Part shown: one piece after another, positions 26,107 through 34,470 of the stretch
Layout of the letters: every line of letters starts with the position of its first letter
Position numbering within the stretch: the stretch's first letter is position 1
Assembly (NCBI RefSeq): GCF_014651075.1
Contig: NZ_BMWE01000007.1
Span: 124,001 to 188,000, forward strand
Direction: 5' to 3'
DNA: 64,000 bases
From: Streptomyces djakartensis
Lineage (GTDB): Bacteria; Actinomycetota; Actinomycetes; Streptomycetales; Streptomycetaceae
Program-made: the position numbers and the translations under genes
Notes under the pieces: generated by a model
Database searches by the model: none
What the model saw: the letters and a program-made list of their open reading frames with translations, nothing else
What the model was told of the DNA's origin: nothing

Positions 26107-26742
26107 CTACATGGTTGTTCGGTATGCCCGGAGAAAGGTCCGCACTCCCTCGACGATGAGTGGCCGGACGCGGGTGTCCTCCGCGGCATTCGCGGATCCG
26201 AGCCTGTCCAGCGCGACGCCGAAGGTCAGCGCGATGAACTGGTCGGCCGCGAGTCGGGCGTCGGGGACGTCGAGCAGCCCGGCCGCGGCGAAGGCGGCGA
26301 ACCGCTCGGCAAGTGCCTCGTCGGGGGTGTCGGCCATGGAGTTGTAGCCCCGGTGCGGCAGGTGGCCGGATTCCGCCCGGACCAGTCGTTGCAGCGTTGC
26401 GTACTCCGCTGAGCCGAGCATGTCGGTCGCGATGCACATCGCGAACGTGACCAGGGCGTCCTCGAGGGCGGCGGCCTCGGTGAGGTCGGTGAGAGTGTCG
26501 TCGAGAGTGCGCCGGATCGTGGTGATCAGTGACTGGCCGACGGCGTCGACGACTGCTTGCAGCAGCGTCTGCTTGTCGCCGAAGTAGTCGTAGACCGTCC
26601 GCTTGGACACCTCGGCCCGGGCGGCGACCGCGTCGACGCTGGTCCGGTCGAAACCGTCGGCGAGGAACAGCTCCCGGGCCGCGGAGAGGATGGCGGCCCG
26701 CTTCCGCGTGGACCCCTCGCGCAGTGTCTTCGTGGTCGGCAT
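26107..26742 (-). CDS. TetR-family repressor
   Basis: 211 residues. The N-terminal helix-turn-helix reads RAAILSAARELFLADGFDRT and SVDAVAARAEVSKRTVYDYF; the rest is a helical ligand-binding domain of the AefR-like/TetR_C type (HLPHRGYNSMADTPDEALAE). The ATG at 26742 is preferred because TAGGA lies eight bases before it, whereas the ATG at 26748 is too close. It is divergent from the MFS exporter and FAD-monooxygenase genes, with an inverted repeat between them, and probably represses both until a substrate binds. Confidence 0.9.
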   Translation of the reverse strand: MPTTKTLREGSTRKRAAILSAARELFLADGFDRTSVDAVAARAEVSKRTVYDYFGDKQTLLQAVVDAVGQSLITTIRRTLDDTLTDLTEAAALEDALVTFAMCIATDMLGSAEYATLQRLVRAESGHLPHRGYNSMADTPDEALAERFAAFAAAGLLDVPDARLAADQFIALTFGVALDRLGSANAAEDTRVRPLIVEGVRTFLRAYRTTM

Positions 26743-26759
26743 GGGCATATCCTAACTGT

Positions 26760-26777
26760 CTACACTGCACGGTGTAG
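26760..26777. promoter_or_regulatory. Probable TetR operator
   Basis: CTACAC-N6-GTGTAG, a perfect 6-bp inverted repeat 18 bp upstream of the repressor start, in an unusually AT-rich patch of the divergent region. Location and symmetry fit a TetR-type operator. Confidence 0.55.
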
Positions 26778-27022
26778 TGTAATGTCTTGCTCATGGCGCG
26801 TGCCGCACTCGTACACCCGCTCCGCCCGGCGGAGCCGCGCATGCGCCCCTCGAGTACCGCTGCCCCCGGTTCACCCCGCCGGACGCCTCGGACCTGTCCG
26901 CAAGCACCATGCACACTGCGCCCGGCGTGAATGGCCGCTGTTTCCGCGCCGGGCCCGGCGAGGCGTCAGCGCTACGCGTACGGCCGACCCTCACTCGCCC
27001 GGCAATGACGGAAAGGACGTCC

Positions 27023-28420
27023 ATGACCGCAACTCTGGCTCCCCCGGTCCGCATCGGAAAGGCCGCTGTCGGCGCCCTCGGCATGCTGGCAGTCGCCACC
27101 GGTGCCTTGGAGTCGGTGGTGACGCCGACGCTCCCGCTCCTGCAACGCGAACTGGACATGAGTCCAGCCGAAGGGGCGTTACTGAGCGTCGTGCTGCTCA
27201 TCACCGGCGCGCTCGTCACACCGATCGCCGGCAAGTTAGGCGACCGCTACGGCGGAAAACGAGTCCTGATCCGGCTGATGGCGGTGGTCTCGGCCGGTGG
27301 CCTGGTGTCCGCCCTGGCGCCGAACCTGCCCGTGCTGCTGCTCGGCCAGGTACTGCAGGGGGCGATGGTGGGCGCGCTGCCCCTGTCGTTCATCCTGGTG
27401 CGCAAAAACCTCCCCGCGGAAGAGTCGAAGGTTGCCATCGGGGTGGTCAGCGGGCTGTTCGTGGGCGGCGGCATGGCGGGAACGCTGTCGGCCGGGCCCG
27501 TGGCGGAAGGGCTGTCCCGACACTGGATGTTCGCCCTGCCGACGATCGCGGTCATCGGGTCCACCATGCTGGTGAACAGGCTGATGCCGCATGACCCGCC
27601 GGGCCGGTCGGACGACGCCGGGGTCGACTGGCCCGGCCTGCTTCTCCTGAGCGGGACGCTGGTCACGCTCCTCCTCGTGCTCGCGCTCGCGCCCGACATC
27701 GGCTCGCAGCCACTCGTACTCGGCGCCCTCGTCGTGGTTCTGGCGGCCCTTGTGACCGGATGGACAGCCGTTGAGCGTCGTGCGGCCTCGCCGATGGTCG
27801 ATCCGCGCATGCTGGCACGGCCTGCGATATGGAAGTCGTCCGTGCTGACGTTCGTGATCTGTGTCGGTACCTCGATGGCGGTCTATCTCGTCCCGCAACT
27901 GTTCGATGTGCCCGCCGACGAGTACGGCTTCGGGGCCAGCGCCACCCAGGTGGGCTTCTACCTGCTGCCCGGCGCCGTGGCCGCGTCGCTGGCCGGGCCG
28001 ATGGGCGGGATCGGGGCGCGGCGTTTCGGCTCGCGTGCCGTAGTCACCGCCGGGATCGTCCTCATGGCCGCCGCCCTGATCGCCCTGGCAGCCGTGCACA
28101 CCGAGGTCTGGCACCTCGTCATCGGCAAGATGATGATCTCGCTTGCCAACGGCCTGTGTGTGACGGCGCTGGTGACCACCACCGCCACGTCCGTCGATCA
28201 GAGTGACACCGGCATCGCCACCAGCCTGGTCCTGGTGACTCGCGTGCTCGGCTACGCCGTGGGTGCGCAGATCGGTGGCGCGCTCCTCACCGCCGGGACC
28301 CCTTCCGGGTCGGATGTCCCGGCCGAATCGGCCTTCGTCACCGGCTTCGTCATAGCCGGCGCCGTCACGGCGCTGTCCCTGCTTGTCGCTCGGGCCCTGA
28401 GCAAAGGAGTCAAGGAATGA
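27023..28420 (+). CDS. Major facilitator superfamily drug exporter
   Basis: 465 residues, about 14 membrane helices, resembling DHA2-type multidrug exporters. Motif A-like GKLGDRYGGKRVLI lies between helices 2 and 3, and ATGALESVVTPTLPLLQREL in helix 1. GGAAAGGA is five bases before the chosen ATG at 27023; an in-frame ATG at 27005 is weaker. Its stop overlaps the monooxygenase start as ATGA. With the divergent TetR gene it forms an inducible resistance or detoxification module; the substrate is not evident. Confidence 0.9.
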   Translation: MTATLAPPVRIGKAAVGALGMLAVATGALESVVTPTLPLLQRELDMSPAEGALLSVVLLITGALVTPIAGKLGDRYGGKRVLIRLMAVVSAGGLVSALAPNLPVLLLGQVLQGAMVGALPLSFILVRKNLPAEESKVAIGVVSGLFVGGGMAGTLSAGPVAEGLSRHWMFALPTIAVIGSTMLVNRLMPHDPPGRSDDAGVDWPGLLLLSGTLVTLLLVLALAPDIGSQPLVLGALVVVLAALVTGWTAVERRAASPMVDPRMLARPAIWKSSVLTFVICVGTSMAVYLVPQLFDVPADEYGFGASATQVGFYLLPGAVAASLAGPMGGIGARRFGSRAVVTAGIVLMAAALIALAAVHTEVWHLVIGKMMISLANGLCVTALVTTTATSVDQSDTGIATSLVLVTRVLGYAVGAQIGGALLTAGTPSGSDVPAESAFVTGFVIAGAVTALSLLVARALSKGVKE

Positions 28421-29637
28421 CCCGCACTGGTCTGTTGAGGGATACCCGTACCACTCCGAGGCGCAAGGTCCTGATATCCGGGGCCGGCGTCGCGGGGTCC
28501 GCCCTCGCGTTCTGGCTGAACCGCTACGGATACGCCGTCACAGTGGTCGAGAAGGCGGGCACGCTTCGTGACGGTGGTTACCCCATCGACGTGCGCGGCA
28601 CCGCACTCGAGGTCGTCCGGAGGATGGGACTCCTGCCGCGCCTGCGGGACGCGCACATCGACCTGCGCCGGCTGACCTTCCTCGACGGGGACGGCAGCGA
28701 GGTCGCTTCGGTCACCCCGCACATCATCACCGGCGGTGTCGCGGGACGGGACCTGGAGGTGCGGCGCGGGGATCTGACCGGCGCTCTCCACGCGGCGGTC
28801 CGTGACGACGTGGAGTTCTTGTTCAACGACTCCATCGACACCCTGGACCAGTCCGGCCACGGGGTCGACGTCACCTTCCGCGGGGGCAGCAGGCGTACGT
28901 TCGACATGGTGTTCGGTGCGGACGGTCTGCACTCACGTACCCGCGAGTTCCTGTTCGGCCCCGAAGAGCAGTTCCACAGGTACCTCGGTTACTGCTTCGC
29001 CGTGTTCACCCTGCGCAACACCTTCGGGCTCTCGCACGAGGCCGTGATGTGGAACACCCCGGGTAGGGCCGCTGCGCTCTACGCCGTGGGCGACGACGAC
29101 GAAGTGCACGCCTTCCTGACCTTCGCCCACCCGAAGCCGCCGTTCGCCGTGTTCCGGAACCCGGAAGCCCAACGGGACCAGGTCGCCGCGGTCTTCGCCG
29201 ACGCGGGATGGGAGGTCCCGGGCATGGTCGCCGCCATGCACGACGCGGACGACCTGTTCTTCGACGGGGTCGGCCAGATCCGCATGCCCCGCTGGTCCAG
29301 CGGCAGGGTCGCGCTGGTGGGCGACGCCGCGTACGCTCCTTCGTTCCTTACCGGACAGGGCACCAGCCTCGCGCTCGTCGGCGCGTACATGCTCGCCGGC
29401 TCCCTGGCCGACCGGGAACACGCCGCGGGCTTCGCCGCCTACGAACACAACACCCGTGAGTTTGTGACCGTGAACCAGGAGCAGGTCGGCGAGGGAGACG
29501 CCACACTCTTCCCCACCACCGCCCGGGCCCTGAAGCAGCGCAACGACATGCTGCTCAAACTCAGCACCATGCCCTCCACGGAGGGACGACCGGCCCATTC
29601 GGCCCTCACCCTGCCCGAATTCATGCCCATGACGTGA
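28417..29637 (+). CDS. FAD-dependent aromatic monooxygenase (PHBH fold)
   Basis: 406 residues, cytoplasmic flavoprotein expected to hydroxylate or inactivate a small aromatic or polyketide-like substrate using NAD(P)H and O2. It has the dinucleotide-binding GAGVAGSALAFWLNRYGY with the downstream acidic E of VVEKAG, the DG motif FGADGLHSRTR, and the GD motif ALVGDAAYAPSFLTGQGTSL. Translationally coupled to the MFS exporter. TetX and rifampicin monooxygenase share this architecture, but many others do too, so an antibiotic-resistance role is only a possibility. Confidence 0.88.
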   Translation: MTRTGLLRDTRTTPRRKVLISGAGVAGSALAFWLNRYGYAVTVVEKAGTLRDGGYPIDVRGTALEVVRRMGLLPRLRDAHIDLRRLTFLDGDGSEVASVTPHIITGGVAGRDLEVRRGDLTGALHAAVRDDVEFLFNDSIDTLDQSGHGVDVTFRGGSRRTFDMVFGADGLHSRTREFLFGPEEQFHRYLGYCFAVFTLRNTFGLSHEAVMWNTPGRAAALYAVGDDDEVHAFLTFAHPKPPFAVFRNPEAQRDQVAAVFADAGWEVPGMVAAMHDADDLFFDGVGQIRMPRWSSGRVALVGDAAYAPSFLTGQGTSLALVGAYMLAGSLADREHAAGFAAYEHNTREFVTVNQEQVGEGDATLFPTTARALKQRNDMLLKLSTMPSTEGRPAHSALTLPEFMPMT

Positions 29638-29888
29638 GCCCGGGACGCGCGCCGATGACGGGCGTCACGAGCGGTCGGGGCCGGAGGTCCGGACCCGGCG
29701 CTGGTGACGGTGGGTGCGGTGATCGCGGAACGCTACTGCTTCAGGCCGCGAGTCGGCGACCGGCCGATTCCTTCTTCCCGTACCAGTGACGACGATGGTC
29801 TCTGCGCTGGCCCGCGCTCGCAGTACCCGGCAGAGCCCGGGCGCCGTGGGTGCGCACGGCGACGCCCACTGGTCTGGGCAACAAACAA

Positions 29889-29966
29889 CCCCCAGGTCTC
29901 TGACCTGGGGGCTTTTCGTGGAGCGGGTGACGAGAATCGAACTCGCGCTCTCAGCTTGGGAAGCTT
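29889..29966 (-). repeat. tRNA-Gly 3' half plus terminator (well-preserved attachment-site copy)
   Basis: 29919-29966 matches the intact tRNA-Gly at 38277-38350 from the encoded CCA to just past the anticodon (ending TTGGGAAGCT), with the T arm intact. The preceding 29889-29911 is the tRNA terminator (CCCCCAGGTC-TCT-GACCTGGGGG with TTTT). Sequence beyond the anticodon loop differs, so there is no functional tRNA here. Orientation matches the intact tRNA. Confidence 0.85.
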
Positions 29967-30042
29967 GGGTCCTCCACGCTCGATAGGCGCGCTGACCTGC
30001 TGCGCAGCGACGTCACGACGTGTGGACGTACTCGGTGAGCGA

Positions 30043-30080
30043 CCGCTGTTCCCCGTGGCTCCCCGCGCTATCTGGCACGG
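30043..30080. repeat. 38-nt repeat, first copy (second at 33454-33491)
   Basis: CCGCTGTTCCCCGTGG and ATCTGGCACG blocks are shared with 33454-33491 at the same spacing, with about seven mismatches overall. Both copies are non-coding. Confidence 0.55.
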
Positions 30081-30083
30081 TGC

Positions 30084-30398
30084 TTACCGTGGCCCTGGCG
30101 GCTTGGGGACATCCTTGTCCATCAGCGCGTTGGTGAACTCAACCGCGAACCGGTGTGTCTCGGGTGACACGTCGGCGGGCTCGCTGGCGTACCGGCGGAA
30201 GGTGTCCGGGTCTCTCTCAGCCTCGTTCAACCAGCGGGCCAGGCGGTGAAGCTCTCCTTCGTTGAGCCTGGTGGCGGCCTGATGAACCCACGTCTCATCT
30301 GGCCCGGTGTACGTCCCCAGAGCCATAACGGCCAGCTCCACCACGTCCGGCGCGAAGACGGACCGGCAAAGATCACGGGTACCAGGAGAGACCGGCAT
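30084..30398 (-). CDS. Small hypothetical protein
   Basis: 104 residues from an ATG at 30398, with typical high-GC codon use. Acidic and helical: VFAPDVVELAVMALGTYTG, TRLNEGELHRLARWLNEAER, ETHRFAVEFTNALMDKD. No domain recognised and no membrane span. The frame extends further upstream to 30647 but that part includes a 53-bp inverted repeat and loses protein character. It lies 292 bp downstream of the PLP-enzyme gene on the same strand. Confidence 0.5.
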   Translation of the reverse strand: MPVSPGTRDLCRSVFAPDVVELAVMALGTYTGPDETWVHQAATRLNEGELHRLARWLNEAERDPDTFRRYASEPADVSPETHRFAVEFTNALMDKDVPKPPGPR

Positions 30399-30596
30399 AC
30401 GCCGAGGATGTGGTGTCCAGGGTGGCAGGGCAATGGAGAGTCGTCGCCGACTTCGCACCCCTGACGCTGGCGGGACTGTACACGTGACCTCTTTGTCTCG
30501 AAGCAACTCGGAATACTCACTGTCCTTGAGCTGGTGGTCCTTTACCTGCGCTGATGGTCCGCAGACGTCCACGCTTGTGCGCGGCTGTGTGTCGTC

Positions 30597-30649
30597 TGGC
30601 TTTATCCACGAGATCGGGCAGCAGTTGTTCAGCACTTCGGACAGCACTC
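30597..30649. repeat. 53-bp inverted repeat, left copy
   Basis: Reverse complement of 32800-32852, 50 of 53 positions identical by eye (GAGTGCTGTCCGAAGTGCTG block fully conserved). The pair brackets the PLP-enzyme and LipB genes. Confidence 0.8.
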
Positions 30650-30690
30650 AGCCCTGTCGCCGTTCGATTATGTGGTCAGGGGAGCGTGCA

Positions 30691-31899
30691 TCAGTCGCGA
30701 ATTCCCGCCGCGTGCAGTCTGCTGCGTACGTCGTCCCAATCCGGGGCGATCGTCTCGGTTCGACGGAGGCCAACGCTGCGGTTCTTGAAGCCGCTGGAGG
30801 TGGAGATACAGACCACCGGGCCGTCAAGGTCTACGACGGTGCGTAGTCCCGCGAGTCCGGCGGCGCTGGAGAGTTCGGTCCACAGGCCGGCTCGGGCGAG
30901 CTCTTGGTTAGCGGTCTCGAGTTGTGCGTCGCTGAGTTCGAGGACCTGGCCGCCGCTGTCCTGGATGGTGACCACGCCGCGGTAGCCACTGACCGGGGAG
31001 ACGATGGAGTATGCCTCGGTCAGCCCCACTGTGACGTGAGCCGCTGGTGCCCCGTGCCGCATGGCCTCGGCTAGCGGCGCAGCCGCGGTCGGCTGGCACG
31101 CGTACATCCGCGGCAGCCGCTCGGTCAGGCCGATGCGCCGAAGTTCGGTGAATCCCTTCCAGATGCCGAAGAGGAGTTCGCCGTACGCCGTGGGGACGAA
31201 CACGGCTGCGGGGACGCCGAGGTCCTGGTGGATCTCGTAGGCGATGGTCTTGTACCCCTCGGGACCGAAGGCGTGGCCGGTGTGGGTGGTGGTGAGGCTG
31301 CTGACCGGATGCAGGCCCGTGCGGTCGACGATCCGGCGCATCAGCGGCCACCTCGCTTCCCAGGGCACGGGCAGAACCACCGCCTCGTAGGCGTTCAGGA
31401 AAGAATCGACGGCAGGCGGCAGTTCGGGGCCCGTGATGACCACGCAGCGCAGGCCGGCGCGGGCAGCGTAGGCTGCCGCAGAGGCCCCGTGGTTGCCGGA
31501 CGACGCCACGACAATTCCCGGGGCTCCGGAGGCGACGGCGGCGCTGACGGTACACCGGTTCATCCGGTCCTTGTGGCTCCAGGTGGGGTTACGAGACTCA
31601 TCCTTGATGAAGACGCCGGTTTCCACCTCGATCAGTGGTGTGCCGCCTTCGCCCAGCCCCGGTGCGGCGAGCGGCGGCAGCAGCGGCGCCCAGTGATCCA
31701 GGCTGCTGCCCCGCCCCGTGGCAGTGGCGAACAGGACCGGGTCAACCTGGTCGTAGGCGTAATCGACCTCGACTGGATAGGAGATTTCGTCGGTGCTGGT
31801 GCGCGGGCATCCGCTGGTCATCGGTGGCCACAACGGGTAGCTGAGCGTGGGGTCGCCCAGCGAGCGCTGAAGAGTTGCCAAAGACTGTGCTGGCGTCAC
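30691..31899 (-). CDS. PLP-dependent enzyme, threonine synthase-like
   Basis: 402 residues of fold-type II (tryptophan synthase beta) PLP enzymes. The Schiff-base lysine is in NPTWSHKDRMNR (compare GSFKDR), the substrate/phosphate loop is ASSGNHGASAAAYAARAGL, and the C-terminal strand has STSSGFKN. The N-terminal region is longer than in serine dehydratases and the threonine-synthase pattern fits best, though the TWSHKDR replaces the usual TGSFKDR. It is divergent from a LipB-like gene 65 bp away. Normal thrC is elsewhere in Streptomyces, so this is probably a specialised amino-acid enzyme of the island. Confidence 0.82.
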   Translation of the reverse strand: MTPAQSLATLQRSLGDPTLSYPLWPPMTSGCPRTSTDEISYPVEVDYAYDQVDPVLFATATGRGSSLDHWAPLLPPLAAPGLGEGGTPLIEVETGVFIKDESRNPTWSHKDRMNRCTVSAAVASGAPGIVVASSGNHGASAAAYAARAGLRCVVITGPELPPAVDSFLNAYEAVVLPVPWEARWPLMRRIVDRTGLHPVSSLTTTHTGHAFGPEGYKTIAYEIHQDLGVPAAVFVPTAYGELLFGIWKGFTELRRIGLTERLPRMYACQPTAAAPLAEAMRHGAPAAHVTVGLTEAYSIVSPVSGYRGVVTIQDSGGQVLELSDAQLETANQELARAGLWTELSSAAGLAGLRTVVDLDGPVVCISTSSGFKNRSVGLRRTETIAPDWDDVRSRLHAAGIRD

Positions 31900-31964
31900 A
31901 TCTTGAGCTTATCGATCTTCTCGCGTACGAAGACCGTGATGGGCGCTCAGGAGGAGGAACAGCC

Positions 31965-32666
31965 GTGAACGAGCAGTGGCTGGAGCGGGTCGACTTGGGG
32001 AAGGTCCCGTATTCCGACGCGGTCGCGGAGATGCAGCAGTGGGTCCGGCAGCGGCAGGAAGGTGTCATCAAAGACCGGCTGGTCCTGCTGACCCACCCTG
32101 CGGTGATCACCTACGGCGCCCGGACTCCCGCCCACGAGCTTCCTCGCAGTACGTCCATCCCCCTGATCGAGGTGGACCGTGGCGGCCAGGCGACCTACCA
32201 CGGCCCCGGACAGCTCATCGGCTACCTCGTGATCAACCTTCGTGAGCGCGGTCCCGCGGACGTCGTACGGTGGTTGGAGAACGGCCTGATCAGTGCGTTG
32301 GACACTCTCGGCTTACCCGCGGTGCGCCGCGACACCCCACCGGGGTCGCAGAGCCTCGTGGGAGTATGGACCCCTACGCACGAGAAGATCGCTTCCATCG
32401 GCATGCGGATCCGCGGCGGGGTGACCAGTCACGGATTTGCCCTGAACGTCGCGCCGGATCTGAATGCCTTCTCGGCGTTCACCGCATGCGGTCTGCCCGA
32501 GGTGACCATGACATCCCTGGCACGCATGGCGGCGGCCGTCGGCAGGCCGACCCCGACGGAGGAGCAGGTGCGGGACGCCGTGGCCGATGCCTTGGGTGCT
32601 GTGCGTCCGCTCGCCCCCGCAGTTGGGCATCAAGGGCGGACCTCCGCCGGAGGCGAGTCCGGCTGA
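31965..32666 (+). CDS. LipB-type octanoyl transferase (island paralogue)
   Basis: 233 residues. Transfers an octanoyl group from acyl carrier protein to a lysine on lipoyl domains in the normal family reaction. The signature RGGQATYHGPGQLIGY, the catalytic Lys in KIASIGMRIRGGVTSHGFAL and the catalytic Cys in FTACGLPEVTMTSLA are all present, so it should be active. GGAGGAGG precedes the GTG at 31965. Housekeeping lipB is normally beside lipA; here there is no lipA but a divergent PLP enzyme. The target may be a different acceptor. Both genes sit between 53-bp inverted repeats. Confidence 0.85.
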   Translation: MNEQWLERVDLGKVPYSDAVAEMQQWVRQRQEGVIKDRLVLLTHPAVITYGARTPAHELPRSTSIPLIEVDRGGQATYHGPGQLIGYLVINLRERGPADVVRWLENGLISALDTLGLPAVRRDTPPGSQSLVGVWTPTHEKIASIGMRIRGGVTSHGFALNVAPDLNAFSAFTACGLPEVTMTSLARMAAAVGRPTPTEEQVRDAVADALGAVRPLAPAVGHQGRTSAGGESG

Positions 32667-33131
32667 TCCCTGGCCTGGCCGAAATCCGGCGAGCACGCCA
32701 ACAAATTCAAGTAGGCGGGTGGGTAGGCAGCTACGTCTCCTGGGGCCGCTTCAAGTACTCACGCTTCAGCAGCTTGCTGTTCGAATCGGGAGATCTCCAG
32801 AGTGCTGTCCGAAGTGCTGAACAACTGCTGTCCGATCTTGTGGACAAAGCCATCTCAGGCCAACACGATTTCCAACTGTGGTGGTGACGCCTTGGGTTGG
32901 GTGCAGGGGCGTTCACCTGGGTCCATGGGCGGCTGGCGGCCGGTGCGGGAACGGCTCCGGATCTCGCCTGAACGGCCGTGAACGGGGCTGAATGAGAAGG
33001 GAACTGAGACGGACGGAGGCAAGGTGCCCCGACCGGGTGACGTTCAACTGGTTCGACATCGGTGACGAGCGGGGGCGCCCTATCGTGCGTCTCGCTCTTG
33101 CACACTCAGCTCACCGAGGAGTCGACGCAGC
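32667..33131. other. Non-coding interval with the right inverted repeat
   Basis: About 465 bases without a convincing gene. The 53-bp inverted repeat lies at 32800-32852. One plus-strand frame across it reads SAVRSAEQLLSDLVDKAISG before a stop at 32885-32887, possibly a fragment of a gene shared by both repeats. Confidence 0.45.
32800..32852. repeat. 53-bp inverted repeat, right copy
   Basis: Partner of 30597-30649 in inverted orientation. The two lie outside the divergent PLP-enzyme/LipB gene pair, about 2.15 kb apart. Confidence 0.8.
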
Positions 33132-33368
33132 ATGGCGACACCGCAGGATCAGCAGCCGGCTCAGACGTATGGGCAGCCGCCGACGATCATCATCAACAAC
33201 AGCAGTTCCGCGGCAGCGTCTGCCGCAGCTGTCATCGGCGGAGCAGGCCTGAGGCGTCGGCGTCAGTCGCTGTGGGCCCACTTCTGGCTGCTCATGTTCA
33301 CTGCGGGCATTGGCAACGTCTTCTACGCGATGCACGTGAGCCGCTGGAACAGAGACCGAGGCCTCTGA
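33132..33368 (+). CDS. Small single-TM protein
   Basis: 78 residues. Gln/Pro-rich N-terminus (MATPQDQQPAQTYGQPPTII), a polar INNSSSAAASAAA stretch, a basic LRRRRQ cluster and a membrane span (LWAHFWLLMFTAGIGNVFYA, about 46-65). GAGGAG lies ten bases before the ATG. Proteins of this type are frequent in Streptomyces accessory regions; no function known. Confidence 0.6.
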   Translation: MATPQDQQPAQTYGQPPTIIINNSSSAAASAAAVIGGAGLRRRRQSLWAHFWLLMFTAGIGNVFYAMHVSRWNRDRGL

Positions 33369-33816
33369 CGACTGACAGAGGGACCCTTCCGAAGCGAGAT
33401 CTCCGGGAGGGCTCCGTCATGTCTCCAGCATCTGGTCGCACCGTGGCCAGTACCCGCTGTTCCCTGTGGTTTCCCGCAGGATCTGGCACGCGAATGGAAG
33501 GACTCGTTTGCCACGGAGAACCCTGGGTGACAACTCGGTCTTGGGGCCTGAGCCTCAGCTGTCGACCGTCAGCCACGATGGCGGGTGCGTCGACCGATCA
33601 GGCGCGCGTGTGTCTCGCTGCACCCCCACCGGTCTCAGCCACGCTACTGGCTTGTGTCATCGGCCAGCGTGAACGCGACGGTCGGCCCGTGACAAGAGAC
33701 CTGGACCCATCGAAGGTTTCACCGCGTATCAGTGTGCGTGCGCTGTCAAGCCGCCCTCGGTCGCTGTGTGCGCAGCGCGGGCGCCGGCCGGGCTGGAGCG
33801 GGGCGGAGACATGAGC
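33369..33816. other. Non-coding interval with the second 38-nt repeat
   Basis: About 450 bases in which I see no gene. It holds the repeat copy at 33454-33491. Long overlapping frames on both strands lack start signals and family features. Confidence 0.45.
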
Positions 33817-33843
33817 GCAGGCCCGGCCGGGGGCCGGGCCTGC
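33817..33843 (-). terminator. GC-rich hairpin terminator of the flavoprotein operon
   Basis: A 12-bp perfect stem GCAGGCCCGGCC/GGCCGGGCCTGC with a 3-nt loop, about 85 bp downstream of the flavoprotein stop. It has no U tract, as is common in this genus. Confidence 0.6.
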
Positions 33844-33927
33844 GCGCGGCGAGCGGAGCGAGCCGACTTGAGAGCTCTTGCCCACTCTCGCCTTCGGGCG
33901 GAAGGAGGCGTTTCGTCGTGTTCGGGG

Positions 33928-34470
33928 TCAGCGAGCGCCGGTCTGTCGCCGAACGCCGGCGAGCGCCTTCCCCCAGGGATACGCCTGCGGGTTCCCCCGC
34001 TTCGGAGGGTGCGACTGGTATCCGTCCGGGCCATCGAGGACCAGAATGCCCTGCTCGCGCAGGACAGCAATCGACCGTGCCACCGCTGGCTGCGCGCCCT
34101 GAGCCTGGTTGAAGTAGGGCATCGCTACGACTGGCACGCCCATGTGCACCGCTTCCGACGGAATACCGATGGCGACAGTGTCCGAAATGCCGGCCCCCCA
34201 CTTGTTCAACGTGGTGCACGACATCGGCGCGACCAGCATCGCGTCGGCCTTCGGTAGGGCGTCTTTCTCCGACGGCAGCTTGTACCGCGACCGAACAGGG
34301 TGCCCGGTCAGCTCGACGAGTTCCTCCATGCGCGGCTCCCACCAGGTCGCTGCGGACGGGGTGAGGATGAGGCACACGTCCCAGCCGTCGGCCTGCGCGG
34401 CGCGGACGCCGTCGTCAATGTGCTGGGTCGGGCCAGCGGCGCAGGCGATGAGGTAGAGCACTTGGGTCAT
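33928..34470 (-). CDS. Flavoprotein (HFCD/PPC-decarboxylase-like fold)
   Basis: 180 residues with the Rossmann-like flavoprotein pattern of the family that includes phosphopantothenoylcysteine decarboxylase and LanD/EpiD enzymes. It has VLYLIACAAGPTQHIDDGVR at the N-terminus, and APMSCTTLNKWGAGISDTVA in the position of the family's PASANT/APATANT flavin-binding loop. The active-site motifs differ from classical cysteine decarboxylases, and the nearby RiPP precursor has no cysteine, so its substrate is unclear. Its ATG overlaps the stop of the Xre regulator gene (ATGA). Confidence 0.75.
   Translation of the reverse strand: MTQVLYLIACAAGPTQHIDDGVRAAQADGWDVCLILTPSAATWWEPRMEELVELTGHPVRSRYKLPSEKDALPKADAMLVAPMSCTTLNKWGAGISDTVAIGIPSEAVHMGVPVVAMPYFNQAQGAQPAVARSIAVLREQGILVLDGPDGYQSHPPKRGNPQAYPWGKALAGVRRQTGAR

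Larger units (their letters stand above)
29638..30083. other. Non-coding junction carrying the second tRNA-Gly relic
   Basis: About 450 bases without a supported gene, between the monooxygenase operon and the next island segment. It contains the tRNA-Gly 3'-half relic (29889-29966) and one copy of a 38-nt repeat (30043-30080). Confidence 0.6.
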
